Positions 38,416 to 51,323 of a stretch of DNA of 64,000 bases are shown here, piece after piece. The DNA is taken from contig NC_086266.1 in NCBI RefSeq assembly GCF_021018805.1, forward strand, positions 2,418,001 through 2,482,000, written 5' to 3'. Under the pieces are notes generated by a model, which did no database searches, was not told the DNA's origin, and saw only the letters and a program-made list of their open reading frames with translations. The translations under genes and the position numbers were made by a program. This stretch comes from Prinia subflava. Lineage: Eukaryota; Chordata; Aves; Passeriformes; Cisticolidae. Positions within the stretch are counted from its first letter, which is position 1. Every line of letters starts with the position of its first letter.

Positions 38416-41148
38416 GGATTTAATGGTTAGGAAGATGAAATATGAAAAATTCTTTTCAGTTAAACTACTGAAAAGAAGAGTTTTTAAAATTTTGTAAAAT
38501 TTGAACATGTATTTATGAAAAAAGGCTTTGGGGGTAAAGTTTCTAATTCTTTTTTTACCACCCATTTTTAACAAGTTTGCTTCATTTGCAGGAATGGGAG
38601 AGCACTTGAAATGAAATCATAAACCAACAAAAGTCAGAATATATTGTAGATGTGTACAAATCCTACCAGTTTACAACCTGCAAAAGCTTCCATTCAAAAA
38701 GGAAGGCAACCTGCCACACACTGCAGAAGCAATCCATTTTGATAAAATGCATGTCTTTGTGAATCATAAGCAGACTTTCCACAAAACTGTCTCTTTTTTT
38801 CTCCTGATTCCCTGCAGACGTGTGCAATTTTCACTGCCTGTCAGTTTATCAAAAAGACCAGAGCATCAAATTTCAGCTCTGGATTGTCAGGTCTGATCCC
38901 TATTTCCTTTCAAATTCCAAAATACTGACACATTGATTGGAGTTCACAGTGTCAGACAACAGCACTTAAGAGACATTTTTGCTAAAATATAGCTTCTGAT
39001 CTATCTTTTATGTTGGGTTGGAGGGGTTTTTTTGTTCCTTTTGCAGCCTCAAGAGTATTGATCTGGGACTCATTAATATATGATTTTCACCAAGTAGTAA
39101 GCAATTCTCTCAAACAAAACAGTTCTTTTGTATAACCTTTTAAAAGGGGGCCCATCAGAGGGGACTGATCTAGCTTATTTAGCCTGCCAGGACATCCCCC
39201 TCACACTTCCATGAGTTGCCTGGATGTTTAAGTTCCCAAATATAAGTAAGAAAGATCTACAACAAGTGCTCAGTGTATTGCAAACTTCTGGCTGGCATCT
39301 TAATAACATGTAAAAGCTGTGACCCTCTAGCAAAAAACATTTTTATATACACACACACACTCTGAAAAACACTGAATATTATCTGTAAAGCATCTTTAGC
39401 AAGTACATAATCAGAGCAGATTTTCTCCATCAGATAGTGGCTAGGAATAATGTCCCAATAGAGTGGATTAATTCTAAAATACAGGGTCCTCTCTGAAGTG
39501 TGGCTCTCTGAGGTACTCAGAGTCATCCTGTCTCCTCCACAATTGTCTTTTCTCACTGGAGACTGTGTTGGACACTGCCCACACCTGTAATTCTGAGGCA
39601 GCAGCAGCATTTGGGGTCCTGCAGTAGCTCCACAAATTGCATAACAATGGATTTGAAGCACTCTAATTCCTGTGTACACCGTAATTTAATGGAAATGGTT
39701 AATTTGATTCTCCCTCAAGTGTGGAAGTCAGGGAGTGCTGCAGTGTTTCTCCAATTACGCTAAGTAAGCTCACTGTTTTTCCAAAAGTGCACACTGAGGG
39801 GGGTTTATTCCTCCCTCCCCCCACCAGAATATTCAGTCATTTGTGCAGACTGTATTTGGTTGTGATGCAGAATGAAAGATTTGTTTCTGTCTTCCTCTTC
39901 ACAGAACACACTTTTCCTTTTTCTTAAATTTTTCATATTTAAATCAGGAATCCTTCAAAGGTAATGCTTCCATATAAACATACATGCCTGTTTTTAAAAA
40001 GTGTGTGTATATGTATATATGCACATACACAAATATTTAGATCAAATAAACACCTTTTTCTTGGATTGCCATGGAGGGAGCAAAAAATGAAATATCTGTT
40101 ACATCATACTCTCAACTAGGTTTCCTCTCAGAGATAAAATTTGTCAGAGTTGTTGTTAAACTTGGTTACACGTGGGAGAAAGATGGACAGAGTAAACACT
40201 GCTTGTACTCACTGGGTGGAACTAGCAGAAGTTTCTCAATTATGTTTGAAAGGAATCAAAAGTAAGAGTAAATGGGAAATTTGACAGAGTTTGAATTGGG
40301 ATTAGAGATCAATGAATAAGCAATCCCTAGAACTTCCAAAGATTAAATAAAACCTAAACTAATATAAAATAGATCTACTAAATTCTTTCTGTTAAAGCAA
40401 ACAACTGACTCCTCTAAAATTCTTTGCAAGAGATCTACCCCCTTCAAGAATGTTGCATGAAAAGTTACATTTTATCACATTCATTCCTAAACCTTTTCAT
40501 ATCTGAGCAGTGATACCAAAAGCTCTTGCAGGATCCTTATAATTAATTTTTACACGTGTTAATTTCAGAGAGCTTCAAAACACATATGTTATTTAAAAAA
40601 AAAATACTAGGGAGACATTCATGGTGGGGGAGGAGAAAACAATACATTACACCTGTTCCAGTTGGTAAAATCCTACATTTCCAAAAGCAGAAATGGGAAC
40701 GTAGAATGGAGAAAGATCCTCCATAGGCAGCTCAGACTCATCATGCAGCCCAGGGAAAAATGTATAATTAACTGAAGAGGAGCCTGAGAAGTTGTGCTGG
40801 CACACAGAGGGTGGCTGTGGTGCAGATTTCCTTCCGAGGGATCTGACCTACATTTCCTGCGCGGGCTGGAGCTGCTGTTTGCTCTCTCACCAAAGGGGAT
40901 GCCTGCTCCAAGGCTCCCACATAACACTGGTTACATCCAGGAGAGACGTGCACACAACAATGAAACCACAGAAAGTGAATATGCAGTTACAGGGAGACGT
41001 GAGACATTTCTTGTTAATGCGCTGTATTTGTTTATTGTGTACTCACTATAACACACACGTACACAGCCACATTTACTAGCTAAAAGAGCTGGTTTTCATT
41101 TTGAGCTATCAAGGAAATTGTAAAACCTATGATGGCTAGAAGAAATCC

Positions 41149-41153
41149 TTTTT

Positions 41154-41185
<32 letters not shown>

Positions 41186-41188
41186 TTT
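41149..41188. repeat. poly(T) plus (CTTTTT)4 microsatellite
   Basis: A run of sixteen T (41149-41164) is followed by four exact CTTTTT units (41165-41188). It is likely length-polymorphic. Its complement creates the Lys/Arg-rich stretch in a minus-strand open frame at 41080-41346, which should not be taken as a protein. Confidence 0.95.
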
Positions 41189-41491
41189 GCTATGCTCTTT
41201 ATTTTACAGGATCTAAAACACTTTGCTTCTATATGAATATGGAATAGAAGGATAAACAGAGGAGTGACAATACAGAATATGTGCTGTGATGTTCTCCCTT
41301 TATTACAGAACCCTGTCTCTATGCAAGTAAATGAGTACTTTCCCAAACAGGTAAGAATGCCTTTGGCTAAATGAAGGATTGGTTATGAAGTTTTTAACAT
41401 TATTACTTTTGATCCATTAGCACCTGAAGGCCAAGCCAAGATCAGTGTAGAAGTCTTGTTGACAAATCATTTACCATTTAGTTAATTAATA

Positions 41492-41625
41492 CCAAAAGGA
41501 AACCAAGGCACAGAGAAGTTGAGTGACTTGCTAAGGGTCATAAAGTAGTTCAACAGCAGAGGCAATAAAAGAGCCCTGGTTGACTTTCAGCCCACTTCAC
41601 TTCCCACTGTGCCTTTCACCCTGCA
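41492..41625 (-). repeat. MIR-type SINE, decayed, minus orientation
   Basis: GGAAACCAAGGCACAGAGAA (41498-41517) followed by GTTGAGTGACTTGCTAAGGG and TCATAAAGTAGTTCAACAGC is a clear antisense match to the MIR core ('ggaaactgaggcacagagaagttaagtgacttgcccaaggtcacacagc'). It continues into a GAGCCCTGGTTGACTTTCAGC part that corresponds to the 5' side of the SINE. This is one of the best preserved old repeats in the window. Confidence 0.85.
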
Positions 41626-42464
41626 ACACCTACAAGGCCAAATTTTCTCTGTGTTACTTATTCTGTCAGATAAAAGTATAAACTGGTAAAAACAACATGG
41701 GATTCTTTCTACTGGAATTAACTGGCATTAGTATTTAATTTCTGAGAGGATTCCATCATTTATCTTTCATAGAGTGAAAATGAATTCCTTGTTACTCATC
41801 CCACAAAACAAGAACAAAAACAAATTAAAACTAAAAACCAAAACCAAACATTTTCAAAGATCTAAAATATTTCCAATGCCTTTTAAAAAGAAATGGAGTA
41901 GAAAGCTACCCTTCATTTAATTCTTCATGCCAGTTCTTCTGCAGTCAGAACCTCATTACTGCTAAGTTTTGAGAGGAGCAGGTATGGGGAAGCTATGAAA
42001 ACTCTCAGACTATGAATGCCCTCAAATGCAGAACTTCTGTCAGCATGGATGCACTGATGTGGGTTGGGATGTGAGATCTCTGCAAAGGCATAAAGCAACT
42101 GAGTGTGAGCGGGTCAAGAAGTCAGATACTTTTATTTTTAGAGAGATGAATCAACATATGACTCAAATATTGTGCAGAAACAAAAAGCACTAAGTAAAAC
42201 ATGCCCTGAACTCCCCTGGAATCACCATGGTGAGGCAGAGCTCTTCCTTGCCTCATCAGCTGTCATGAATTGCTGTTTATGTGCAGACCTTCTACGCCAT
42301 CTATGAAACACTCACCATCCTCTGCCAGACCTGTTCTTCCCTGTCTGTCCTCCAGAGCAGAGATAATTTTTCAGAACTGTTTCTAGTCAGGTCACAGTAA
42401 GGCTGACCCAGCTTCCATCTGACCAGGGCTCTGCCTAATAACTCTAAGGGGTGCAAAAGCAAAC

Positions 42465-42735
42465 CCACGTGTAACTCCGGTTTCTGTGCTCAGAGCAGAG
42501 CAGGCAGCAGCGCTGCCAGCCTCGATCAGCTGGCAGTGGTGCCTCGCTGGAATGGCCAGAGAGCTGGGGAAGTGGGCACAGTGCCACCCCAACAGATGGC
42601 CAGGGGTCTTAGGCAGCCAAGAGACCGTGTATGTGTGTCAAGTGAGGGTACTTAGGGCAGGATTCCCATGGCTATCCAGCCTAAGCTCGCACTTCGACAA
42701 AGGAACGCGCCATTGCTAATCCAGCTCAGGGCGGG
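42465..42735. promoter_or_regulatory. most CpG-dense patch, candidate regulatory region
   Basis: Eleven CpGs in about 265 bases and a raised G+C content set this patch apart from the CpG-poor surroundings. It includes a perfect 10-base palindrome GCAGCGCTGC (42507-42516). It also has an 8-bp inverted repeat (CTGCCAGC at 42513-42520 against GCTGGCAG at 42529-42536), a GGGCGGG GC-box (42730-42736) overlapping a GGATTAAG homeodomain-like site, and ACGCGCC near 42706. Frames are open on both strands, but none is recognised. It is smaller than a typical CpG island, so it could be an unmethylated enhancer, an orphan promoter or a chance patch. Confidence 0.3.
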
Positions 42736-45597
42736 ATTAAGTAGGAAGGAAAAAGAACAGCTTCTATCACCACTGGGGACTCTGGATGGCTGGGTGGCTG
42801 AACACAGAAATTGCTGCATTTTCTTTTGTCTTTTGCTGCAACACTCACATGGGAAGCTGTGTTCTGACCGGATACAACATGAAAACCAGGAGCTACTGGC
42901 TTCAACTGAGAAAGAGCTTTACTTCCTCTTTTTAATACACATACATGTAAGGAATATTCCTCTTGCCAACTCCCTTATTCATCTGAGCAAGTATGTGAAA
43001 TGCCAGTAATCATTTCTCTTTTTCTGCTGTACCTTGGTTATGCAATACGGGGAATAAATGCTATGTAAAACATACTCCACACATTCCACCTACGTTCAAC
43101 TTACTCAGTTTGTCCAGTCCCTGCATGGAATTAATGTGAGGCATTGCAAGGCAAAGGTGTGGAGCAAAATCTCCACTGATGTCCAAACCTAAACTGCATT
43201 AGGAGTGAACATTCTGGGTCCAACCCTATCCTATTTTAAGCTCAAAGTAAATCACAAAACAATCAATAGGATCACAGAGGGTTAAGTGAGGCCTGGATGT
43301 GTAGCTTTAGTAACAACAGTACAGAAGTGATTACCTACATTTAATTTGATGTTAATGCATGCATAAGCCTTCTGAAAAGAATATTGTGAACAACCAAATA
43401 TTCCGTAATCAGGACTAGTTATACTTGGATGACAACATTTAATACTTCTAGGTCATTCAGGATCATGGACTTTAAATAATTTCCATTACAGTTCTAAAGG
43501 CAAGAGGTATTATCACCATACTACATAGAAAGAACTGACACCACAAGCAGCTCTAAGGAGTTGTTTTCTTTGGGTGAAACAAGTGGCAGTGGTTATAGAT
43601 TTACAAGGAAGTTTCTGATTCCTAATTTTGTGGCCAAACCACTAGCTTTTAGCTAAGGTTTTAGGGCCAGAAGAAGTAACTCAACCATCAGGTTGTATTT
43701 GAGCTGCAATTTTTTTTTTTTTTGTGAATGATACTGATAGTTCAGTACAGCTACAACCAGACTTCTGTACCTTGGCTCTCATATTCCAACATTACAACAT
43801 GGAGATTAGTTGCAATTTTCAATTGTATACCAAGGGAGTATTTTCTATTTTTATCACACCTGAATGCTTTTCATCAGTGCCAGTCATTCTGCAGAACCAG
43901 GAAAAATATAATGCAGGAGAAGCAACAGAATGCCAACATTTAACACAAGGACAACCCCATCCTTTTTAAACATGGGTTGATCAGCTGGGGAGTACAGAAT
44001 GCTTTTGGATTTGCCTGCCTGTAAGTGGTTCTGTGAAGAGAACATAACAACATAAGCTTTGTGAAGCTCCCAAAAATGAGAAAAGCATGTTGTGCTGTAT
44101 CTCATTTCTATGTAAAATTAATGAAAATAAAGCAATGCACTTCCCATGCATAATGAATAACCATGCCAAACTGTATCAACTTTTTCAGACTTTCCCTCTA
44201 GAGGGCTTTTAAATGAGGTCAACAGCAAACGTATCTTTACATTTGATCTGAGTGGGAGCAGCACACAGTAACAGAGCTTGGCCATGCAAAGTGCAGGAAC
44301 AAGCTCTTCTCAATTCTGATGATGAAAAATAGAATCCTAAATACTACCCCTGTATTTGTACCCGATATGGATTTTACAGATTCAGTTATGGAGAGAAGAC
44401 AGGACTGTGAGCAGAGATACACAGTCCCCATTAACAATGCTGAAAAGATCAATGCTAGCTAAGCACAAGAATGACAACCCCATATGTCAGATTCAGTAGG
44501 ACCAACAACACGTGCCTGCTGAGGGGGAATATTATTCCTCAGAGGAGTTTCAAAGAATCAGGCAAAATGCTCACGTTCTACCTCAGAAACTGATAATTAT
44601 CATCCTATCTTAACAGAAAGCAGCACCAGTATGGTCACAATAAGAAAAAGGCAGCACTAATTAAGTAAAACTACAACAGCTCATGTTCCGTTTTCCTGGT
44701 TGGAAGCTGACCAGATCAGCACAGCTCATTTCAATATTGTACATTTTTTTTTTCTGGTCCATGCAAAGACACTATTTCTTGCCTATGACAGATCACATTC
44801 TGGAATTACAATAACATACAGCAAATGTGTTGCATAACTCAGACTCATTCTGTGCTTAAAACAAATCAACTACTGTTTTATTACTTTTATAAACGTGCTT
44901 TTGCTGTAGAAGAGAAAAATTCCATTAGAGAAATTATTGGTAGTTATCTGGAGATCTCTCTTAGCCCTGGCACCTCCTGCTTGATTTCTCACTAACTGTT
45001 AACCCCTCTTTACACTCAGCAGTCTCACATGGATATGTCCCAGGGAAGTGACAGACACAGAGTACTGGGGACCCTTCCCAGATCTGTCTCCTCTGCCCTG
45101 CCTTTCTCTGGCTGTTCCACAACCTCCATTTAGGACTTTCTGTGGCACCTTTGCTCCTGAGAGGCTGCAATGGATAAAGCAGCAAACCCTGCAGCTGCAG
45201 CCCTGCTGTGCAGGGGTGGCTTTAGAAAATGTTGCAATTCCTATCCCCAAAGCAAGATGAAATTGGAGCAGGCAAGGCCGGAGTCCCTAGGCCGAGCAGC
45301 TCCCTCTCCTGGAAGGATGCTCCTCTTGGCCAAGTAACAACATCTCACCTGGGACAGGCAGTTTGTGTCCAGGCAGTTGTACAGAAGATTCTGTTGCAGG
45401 TGTTTTATTAACAGAACTAACCTAATTAAGACCGGTCTTCTACACCAGCGGGGCTAGAATTTGAAGATAACATCCTTATCTAAAATTTTCAATATTAAGG
45501 ATCTTTTTTTTACTAGTTGTATTACTATTATTTTAATTATCATTAAATATATTTTCAGCAAAACTTAAAATATCTGATTTCCACTGAAACCATAGTG
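42736..45597. other. gene-free block, possible SINE remnant
   Basis: No supportable gene. At 43490-43565 a segment with GAGGTATTATCACCATACTA followed by AGAACTGACACCACAAG weakly resembles the antisense MIR core. A 14-base T run is at 43710-43723. The GC-richer part at 45000-45360 has several overlapping frames on both strands that look like chance. Confidence 0.45.
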
Positions 45598-45780
45598 TGC
45601 TGGGCACTGTAAAATATAATCCAAGTCTCTTGTCCTGGAGATCTTGTAATCTGTATAGACGGTTTTGTTTTGCTTTTTAGATGGAGGACATAATCACTGA
45701 CAGCGTGGTCTCATAGGCAGTCTCACAGAAAATGTCAAGAATCAAATCCACATCTCTAAACTGTAACTCTAATATCTTAA
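45598..45780 (-). repeat. MIR-like ancient repeat, minus orientation
   Basis: The order of blocks fits the antisense of an amniote MIR-related repeat. A GCACTGTAAAATATAATCC start is followed by GTCCTGGAGATCTTGTAATC for 'gccctaaagagcttacaatc'. Next comes a TAATCACTGACAGCGTGGTC part for 'aagtgacttgcccaaggtca', and then AGAATCAAATCCACATCTCT for 'ggaattgaacccagatctcc'. Divergence is high, so the exact family is uncertain. Confidence 0.5.
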
Positions 45781-48700
45781 AATCGAGGCAATTACTTTTA
45801 TAGATATATTAAAGCTTTTTTATTATTGTCCTTATTTGAAATATTTCCCTTTTCCAAATCTTCTCTGCCTCTAAAACTTTCTAGCTCTGGAGTGGGAATG
45901 CTTCTATTTAACTGGCATTTATCCATGATTCTTCATCAATCAGTACATTTTGTGAAGTTCAAAGCAAAAAGGCTACACTTCCATGAAATTATTCTTTCTT
46001 TTTGGCTTCTAGGCAGAGGCATTGCTGGAGAGTTTCTCTGCAGCCCCTTTTACACCACTCACAGGACAAATCAAACCAGTATCGGGATTACAGAGCTGGG
46101 CCACCAAAACTTTAAAGACATCTTGATTACACACAGAGATATTGTTGGTTGCTTCTCAACAGAAGCACCCATAAATTATAAATCACTTCACAGTTACCTC
46201 TTAGCAAAGATTAATCTCCACTTAAAATGGTAATAAAAAGAAAGAGGCACCATTCCTCCCCCGAAATGCCAAATCCTGGAATGGGAGCCTCATCTTGTCA
46301 AACTTTGGTGTTTTTTTGCATTTGCTCACAAAATTTAAGACTTGTTAGGAAAAAACTGCTTATTGTGTTTGAAATACAGGGACTTCTTAAAATTATCAGA
46401 AAAACCTACTAAGTACAACCACAAAAAAAAGCTTCTTCCTTTAACCCAGCTCTTGTCACACTGCATCTATTCAGCCAGACAATTCACAGCCATGATGGTG
46501 GGAACACAACATTTTTATGATGATCTTTAAAGTGATTATTCAAAATGGGTGTTTCGACTTCCACCTTATCACTGAATTGAGAACTTGGAATGTATTTAAG
46601 TTGTTTCTGGTGTACAGCTTGTTAAATACATTTATTTGAATAGTAAATTCTAATGGACTCAGGCCTGCCATTAAAAGCAAAGAGAATCCACAGAAGTTAC
46701 AGTTCAGGAATGTGAACTGCAAACCCACCCTGTCCTGATATTCTTCTCATCTGTATGCCAGCATTTCTCCCCAGGATGAGTCCATGCAGCTGATTTTGTC
46801 TTTTTCTTTATACTTGTTATTTAAAACAAAAGTTAGAAAAGTAACGATGCTTTAGTTGCATTAAACTGGCACAAAGAAATTTGGAAAAGACATCCTAAAG
46901 TTCCTGGAGAAGAAGCTGCAACTATGCAAATTGTTCACAATTCCAGCTGTCTGAATGGAATTTAGGGAATTTGGGTTAAGCCCCCAAAGTGAGCAGAACC
47001 TACTGGGAAGGTGGAGTGGCTAGGCTAAGTGATCACTAATTTGGGCTCTCTGAGGTAATTTACATTACAGTAATTAAAGTTTAGATTCCCTTGCTGTTCT
47101 ATTTACGAACTCCATTAACCTATGACCTTTCTCTGAAGTTTACACCCAACTGTTTTAATTTTTTTTTTCCTGAGCAAAAGAAAAGCAGTTCCTATGGAAG
47201 TTATTTCTCATAATAATTAATTGTTTTTAGAGCCCAAGAGGTAGATATATTCTTTAAGACAATTCAGCTGCGATGTTGTGCTGTGTAATTATACTCCAGA
47301 TCCATTTTTTTGATCCTTCAGATGAACCATTGCTAATATTCTTGGGTTTGTTTGTGTTGATTTTAAGTACAGCCTGCCATATGCTTTTCATTTAGTTGAA
47401 TTTCAAATGATGGGTAAAATTCTGCTGCAAATTACAGAGATGCAAACAAAGAAAATGCTTTGACCCTACTTTCTTATTTGCCTGTTATTAACTCAAATTT
47501 AACAACATTTTAATAAGCAAATGCAATAACTTTTATGCTATGCATAGACACATTATATGGCAAGAATTAAAAAAAAGGAAAAGTCTAGAGGTCTGTATTG
47601 CAGCTGAAATAATCTGGTGTCTGCTTCTCTGAACAGATATGACCACACATCCTCACCTATCCTGGTCAGGGAGTCACAAACAGCTCATTCTAAGAACCTG
47701 GAGCAGCAAAAGGAGAGTCCTCAGCAGGGTGGGGGAAAATCCTCCCCCAGGAATGGGAGTTAATCCCAGACTTTCTGCTTTGGGGGGCTGGAAATGGCAA
47801 CGAGGATGGGGATTTCTGGAGAAAGGGGCACGTGCTGGGCTGCATAAAGAGCACACAACAGGGGGAAAGAGTGCACAGAGAGAATTAATGAGTGTATTTG
47901 GCACCAGGGAATAAACAGCATCATAAACATCAGTGAACAACAAAGCTCCAGAGCTGGTCTCAATTTGTAGAAGACCAAGCCTCAGGAATCTCCTGCCCTT
48001 CTACTGGACCAGCCATTCCATCTATAGATAAATACATTTCTATGTAACTAATGTGAGGAGCAGAGATTTGTGCACATTCACTGCCTTTCTGCTGTGGGAG
48101 GTATGAAAGAATATCTTATGCTTGGCTCCAGAATTATATTCATATAGATATCTCATGGATTTTTTTTCTCCAGAAATAACTTATGACAAGATCTCTATAT
48201 TAAATAAAGCTTTCATTAAAAATGGATTTCCCAATACCACAAGCTAAGTATCCTTCATGTTCACATTTTCCCTGAGAACCTGGATATGCTTTTTTTCAAT
48301 TTGCATCACTAAAAATACACAGCCTGTTCATTTGTATCATTGATACAAAGACATGACCATCTGCCATCCTCAACACACCTACAAGAGATTGGTGTTTTTC
48401 TAACTAATCTTGGATATGATATATTCATATCACTTTTAATGTCTCTGGGAAGAGGCATCAAGAGCTGAGATGCCAGAATTTGAAACAAAAAAAGTGGCCT
48501 GTACCTATTCCTTTAATCAATTAGAAATTTTGTCTCTTCCAAATTGCAAGTAATTTTTTGAGTTAGTGCAAATAGATTATGTTAATCAGATCATCAAGTT
48601 GTCATGCTGTTAGTCCTGTCCTACCAGTGAAACACTGAAGGATGTCGTGCTATTCATAAACAGAGATACACTTTCAACCAAAAACATGAGTTAATTGAAT

Positions 48701-51323
48701 TCCATCAAAATTACTGTCCCTAGTCAATCTGAATACGGTTTCTTATCCACATTTGCTCACCAATATGTAAATAAGGTGAATGATGTCTGAGAGCATCTTA
48801 TTTATATGCTGATTAAATAGTAATCATTCCCAATAATTTCCCAGGATGTAGATGCTGCTGCTTGAGATTGGTTTAAGATTTTTATCAGTGAAAGTGCAAG
48901 AGTTTGTTTAATTAAAGTTATTTCAAATTATGATTAAAGCACTTCTATTTTGACTAATGTGTATACATCACAACACATGATATCTGTGGTCTTCTATCTG
49001 TTGTTTTAATCTATTAAAGGGTTTGTATTCACAGAGGACAGACAGTGTGAGTGTTTTGCAGGAAAGGCAGAGATAAAATGCACATCCTGAAGTAAGAAGC
49101 CAAAGGGATCTCCTGTGAAATCCAAAGAGGAAAACTTATAACACATGTTCAGAGGTATGGGGGAGAAATGTGTTTGTGATAAACTCAGCACCAAGCTACG
49201 AATCCTAGGCTAACCTTCCTTTTCTCCTCACTAAAGCAGAGGCATTGCTGATAACAGAACAAAAACTGTTACCAAACAGGATCTGAAACTACAGAACTTT
49301 CAGTTTTCAAATAACTCTTGGTAATTTTCTCACATAAGGACATGACAAAATTCATAGGACAAGATAACCACTCCTGTCTAACTTTTAAACTTGCATATTA
49401 GTCTTAGGCACATTCCAGAAAAACCCAGAATGATGTAAGATAACTTCTAGTTTTCCAGGGTTTTGTTAAAACTAACAAACTGATTGCATTGTTTGCATAA
49501 GTTTATTTTAAAATTCATAATTTCCATACTTCACATGAATAGAAATCACATTTTTAGTGTTGTGCAAGCATTTAACTTTTGATTAGAAAACAGAAGTTGC
49601 AAATCCATTAGGTAAATAATTAATCTATAAATTTTCAACTAGCTTAGTTGCCTTTTTACCAAACAACTGCACTGGCAATAATTTTGACATTTCACCTGAG
49701 AAGAAAAAGAAATAACTTTTTATTATTTTTTTCCCTCTGATCAAAGCCCACAGAAGAACTTTGTTTCCTGGCCCAGGAGAAGGAAAACCAGGCCAGCCTC
49801 TACCTCCTGTCTCCCATTTTTTTCCCTCATCTGGGAGCAGTAACTCCTAAAATCCCTATTTATGTGCAGTATATATATATTGCATTTACATACATCTAGT
49901 TCACATTGTCACAAAGGAATCCAGCTAAACTGCAAAGGTTTTTTTAAAAGCATTTCTATTGTGTCCCCTCTCCACAGACTGTTATGCCATTTTTCATTTC
50001 ATTAATAATATGAAAATCCACACACATTTGGGGTTGCAGTTTACAAGCAGCCAAACTTTCAAGAGCAGTGTAAGCCATGTCCCAGTGCTGGCTGAGGCTA
50101 GGAAAACATTTACTATTCTGGAGTATTCTAAAATGATTCCACAATCTCAATCCATTCTTAAAGATGTTTCCAAAATGTGTATAAATCCCATCAGTCCCTT
50201 TGGGCAGCAGGAAACCTATCTTTTCTCTCTGCTTGATTTTAGACTGTGCATACTGTGTGCTATCATTATTAGACATCAAGAACAAGTGGGATTTTCTCCC
50301 TTGGTGTGAAAAGAACATACAATCACTTAGTCTCCAAACCTACAATATAGGCTAGAGCAGGCACCTTTCTGTTAGGGTAGCTTCAAATCTATAATTTTCA
50401 TTCATTTCCTGCTGGCACTGTTATTTCTTATCTGCTCTCTGCTCCCCCAGTCACATAGGAGAGGGTACCAGAAAAATTAAATAAATAAGTGGACAGATGA
50501 ATGGAGCATTCCTCACTTTAAAAATATATTAATTAAACCCCAAAATGAAACCTAGTCCCCAGTATTTCAGAAACCACCTGCTAATATCCACTACAATGTG
50601 TTTTTTCACCATACTCAAATCAACAAAGCTTTGTAGTAATTATACCCCTGACCAAGGTCTTAGTGATGACCATTCTATCAAACATACTACAGACAGCACA
50701 GTAGAGTTACTATTTTCTCTGTTTTTTCATTTATAGCCTTGCTAGTTGCAAGAAAAAAAAAAATTATGTAAAATGCCACCCTAAATTCATCTCTAGATTT
50801 AGCACCACGTTTTTAGCAGAGCTACAGATTGACTCAGAATTCTTTAAGGACAAATCTTGTCATAAATACCATGTATGAAAACTTCTCCCCCGTCATTTAT
50901 CTGCACTCTTGAGAGAGTAGATATTTTTATATTCAATATGAAAACTTTTAACTTATGTCAATCACTGTGGCTGTTGACATCAAAACAGTTAATGAATGAG
51001 TGGGTAGTTACTAATAACGTGTACATCTGAACTAGTACCTGAATTTAAAGCACACCACTAATCCCACTGGTCCCAGGGTATTTCCCACCATGTGAGTGCT
51101 GTGTGTGGCATCTGACCCCATCCCCTGCACAGGATGAGGGAAAATGCAACAACAGAACTACAAAAACGTCTCATTCCTCATTCAAACAACAGTCTGAGAG
51201 ATGAGGGCTGGCATAATCTCCTCCTATAATTTCACCTACCAGTTTACCCTTAAAAGTGTCTCAAGATCACTTGATGCAGTAAGATCTTGAAATCTGAAGA
51301 CCAAGTGCCCCATTTTTCCACAG
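45781..51323. other. gene-free block with CNE-like AT-rich stretches
   Basis: No supportable gene. Opposite-strand frames of 116 and 120 codons coincide at 49956-50318, which is a hallmark of chance open frames. A (TA) run of about seven units is near 49869-49882. The stretches at 47030-47560 and 48480-48960 have the texture of conserved non-coding DNA and are commented on separately. Confidence 0.5.
47030..47560. promoter_or_regulatory. candidate conserved non-coding element
   Basis: This AT-rich stretch has many TAATTA/ATTAA homeodomain cores and a nuclear-receptor DR1-like site on the minus strand (AGGTCATAGGTTA, complement of 47116-47128, one mismatch to the direct-repeat-1 pattern bound by HNF4, RXR and COUP-TF). 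A POU-like GCAAATGCAATAA motif lies near 47518. No repeat or frame explains it. The call rests on motif texture only. The similar stretch at 48480-48960 has fewer distinctive sites. Confidence 0.25.

Larger units (their letters stand above)
38416..42464. other. gene-free block with microsatellite and SINE
   Basis: No supportable gene. The longest open frame (39257-39679, minus, 140 codons) has no splice context or family resemblance. Overlapping frames on both strands at 40673-41079 are likely chance. Short alternating purine-pyrimidine tracts lie near 39348-39360 and 40001-40035. The microsatellite at 41149-41188 and the SINE at 41492-41625 are listed separately. Confidence 0.5.

Noticed and set aside
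39257..39679. 140-codon minus-strand open frame
   Set aside because: No family resemblance. It contains a stretch derived from an ACACAC tract. Its length is within chance range for 64 kb in six frames.
41080..41346. Minus-strand frame with a Lys/Arg-rich basic stretch
   Set aside because: The basic stretch is the translation of the poly(T)/(CTTTTT) microsatellite at 41149-41188.
49956..50318. 116- and 120-codon frames on opposite strands over the same bases
   Set aside because: Coincident open frames on both strands point to low stop density, not coding. Neither is recognised.
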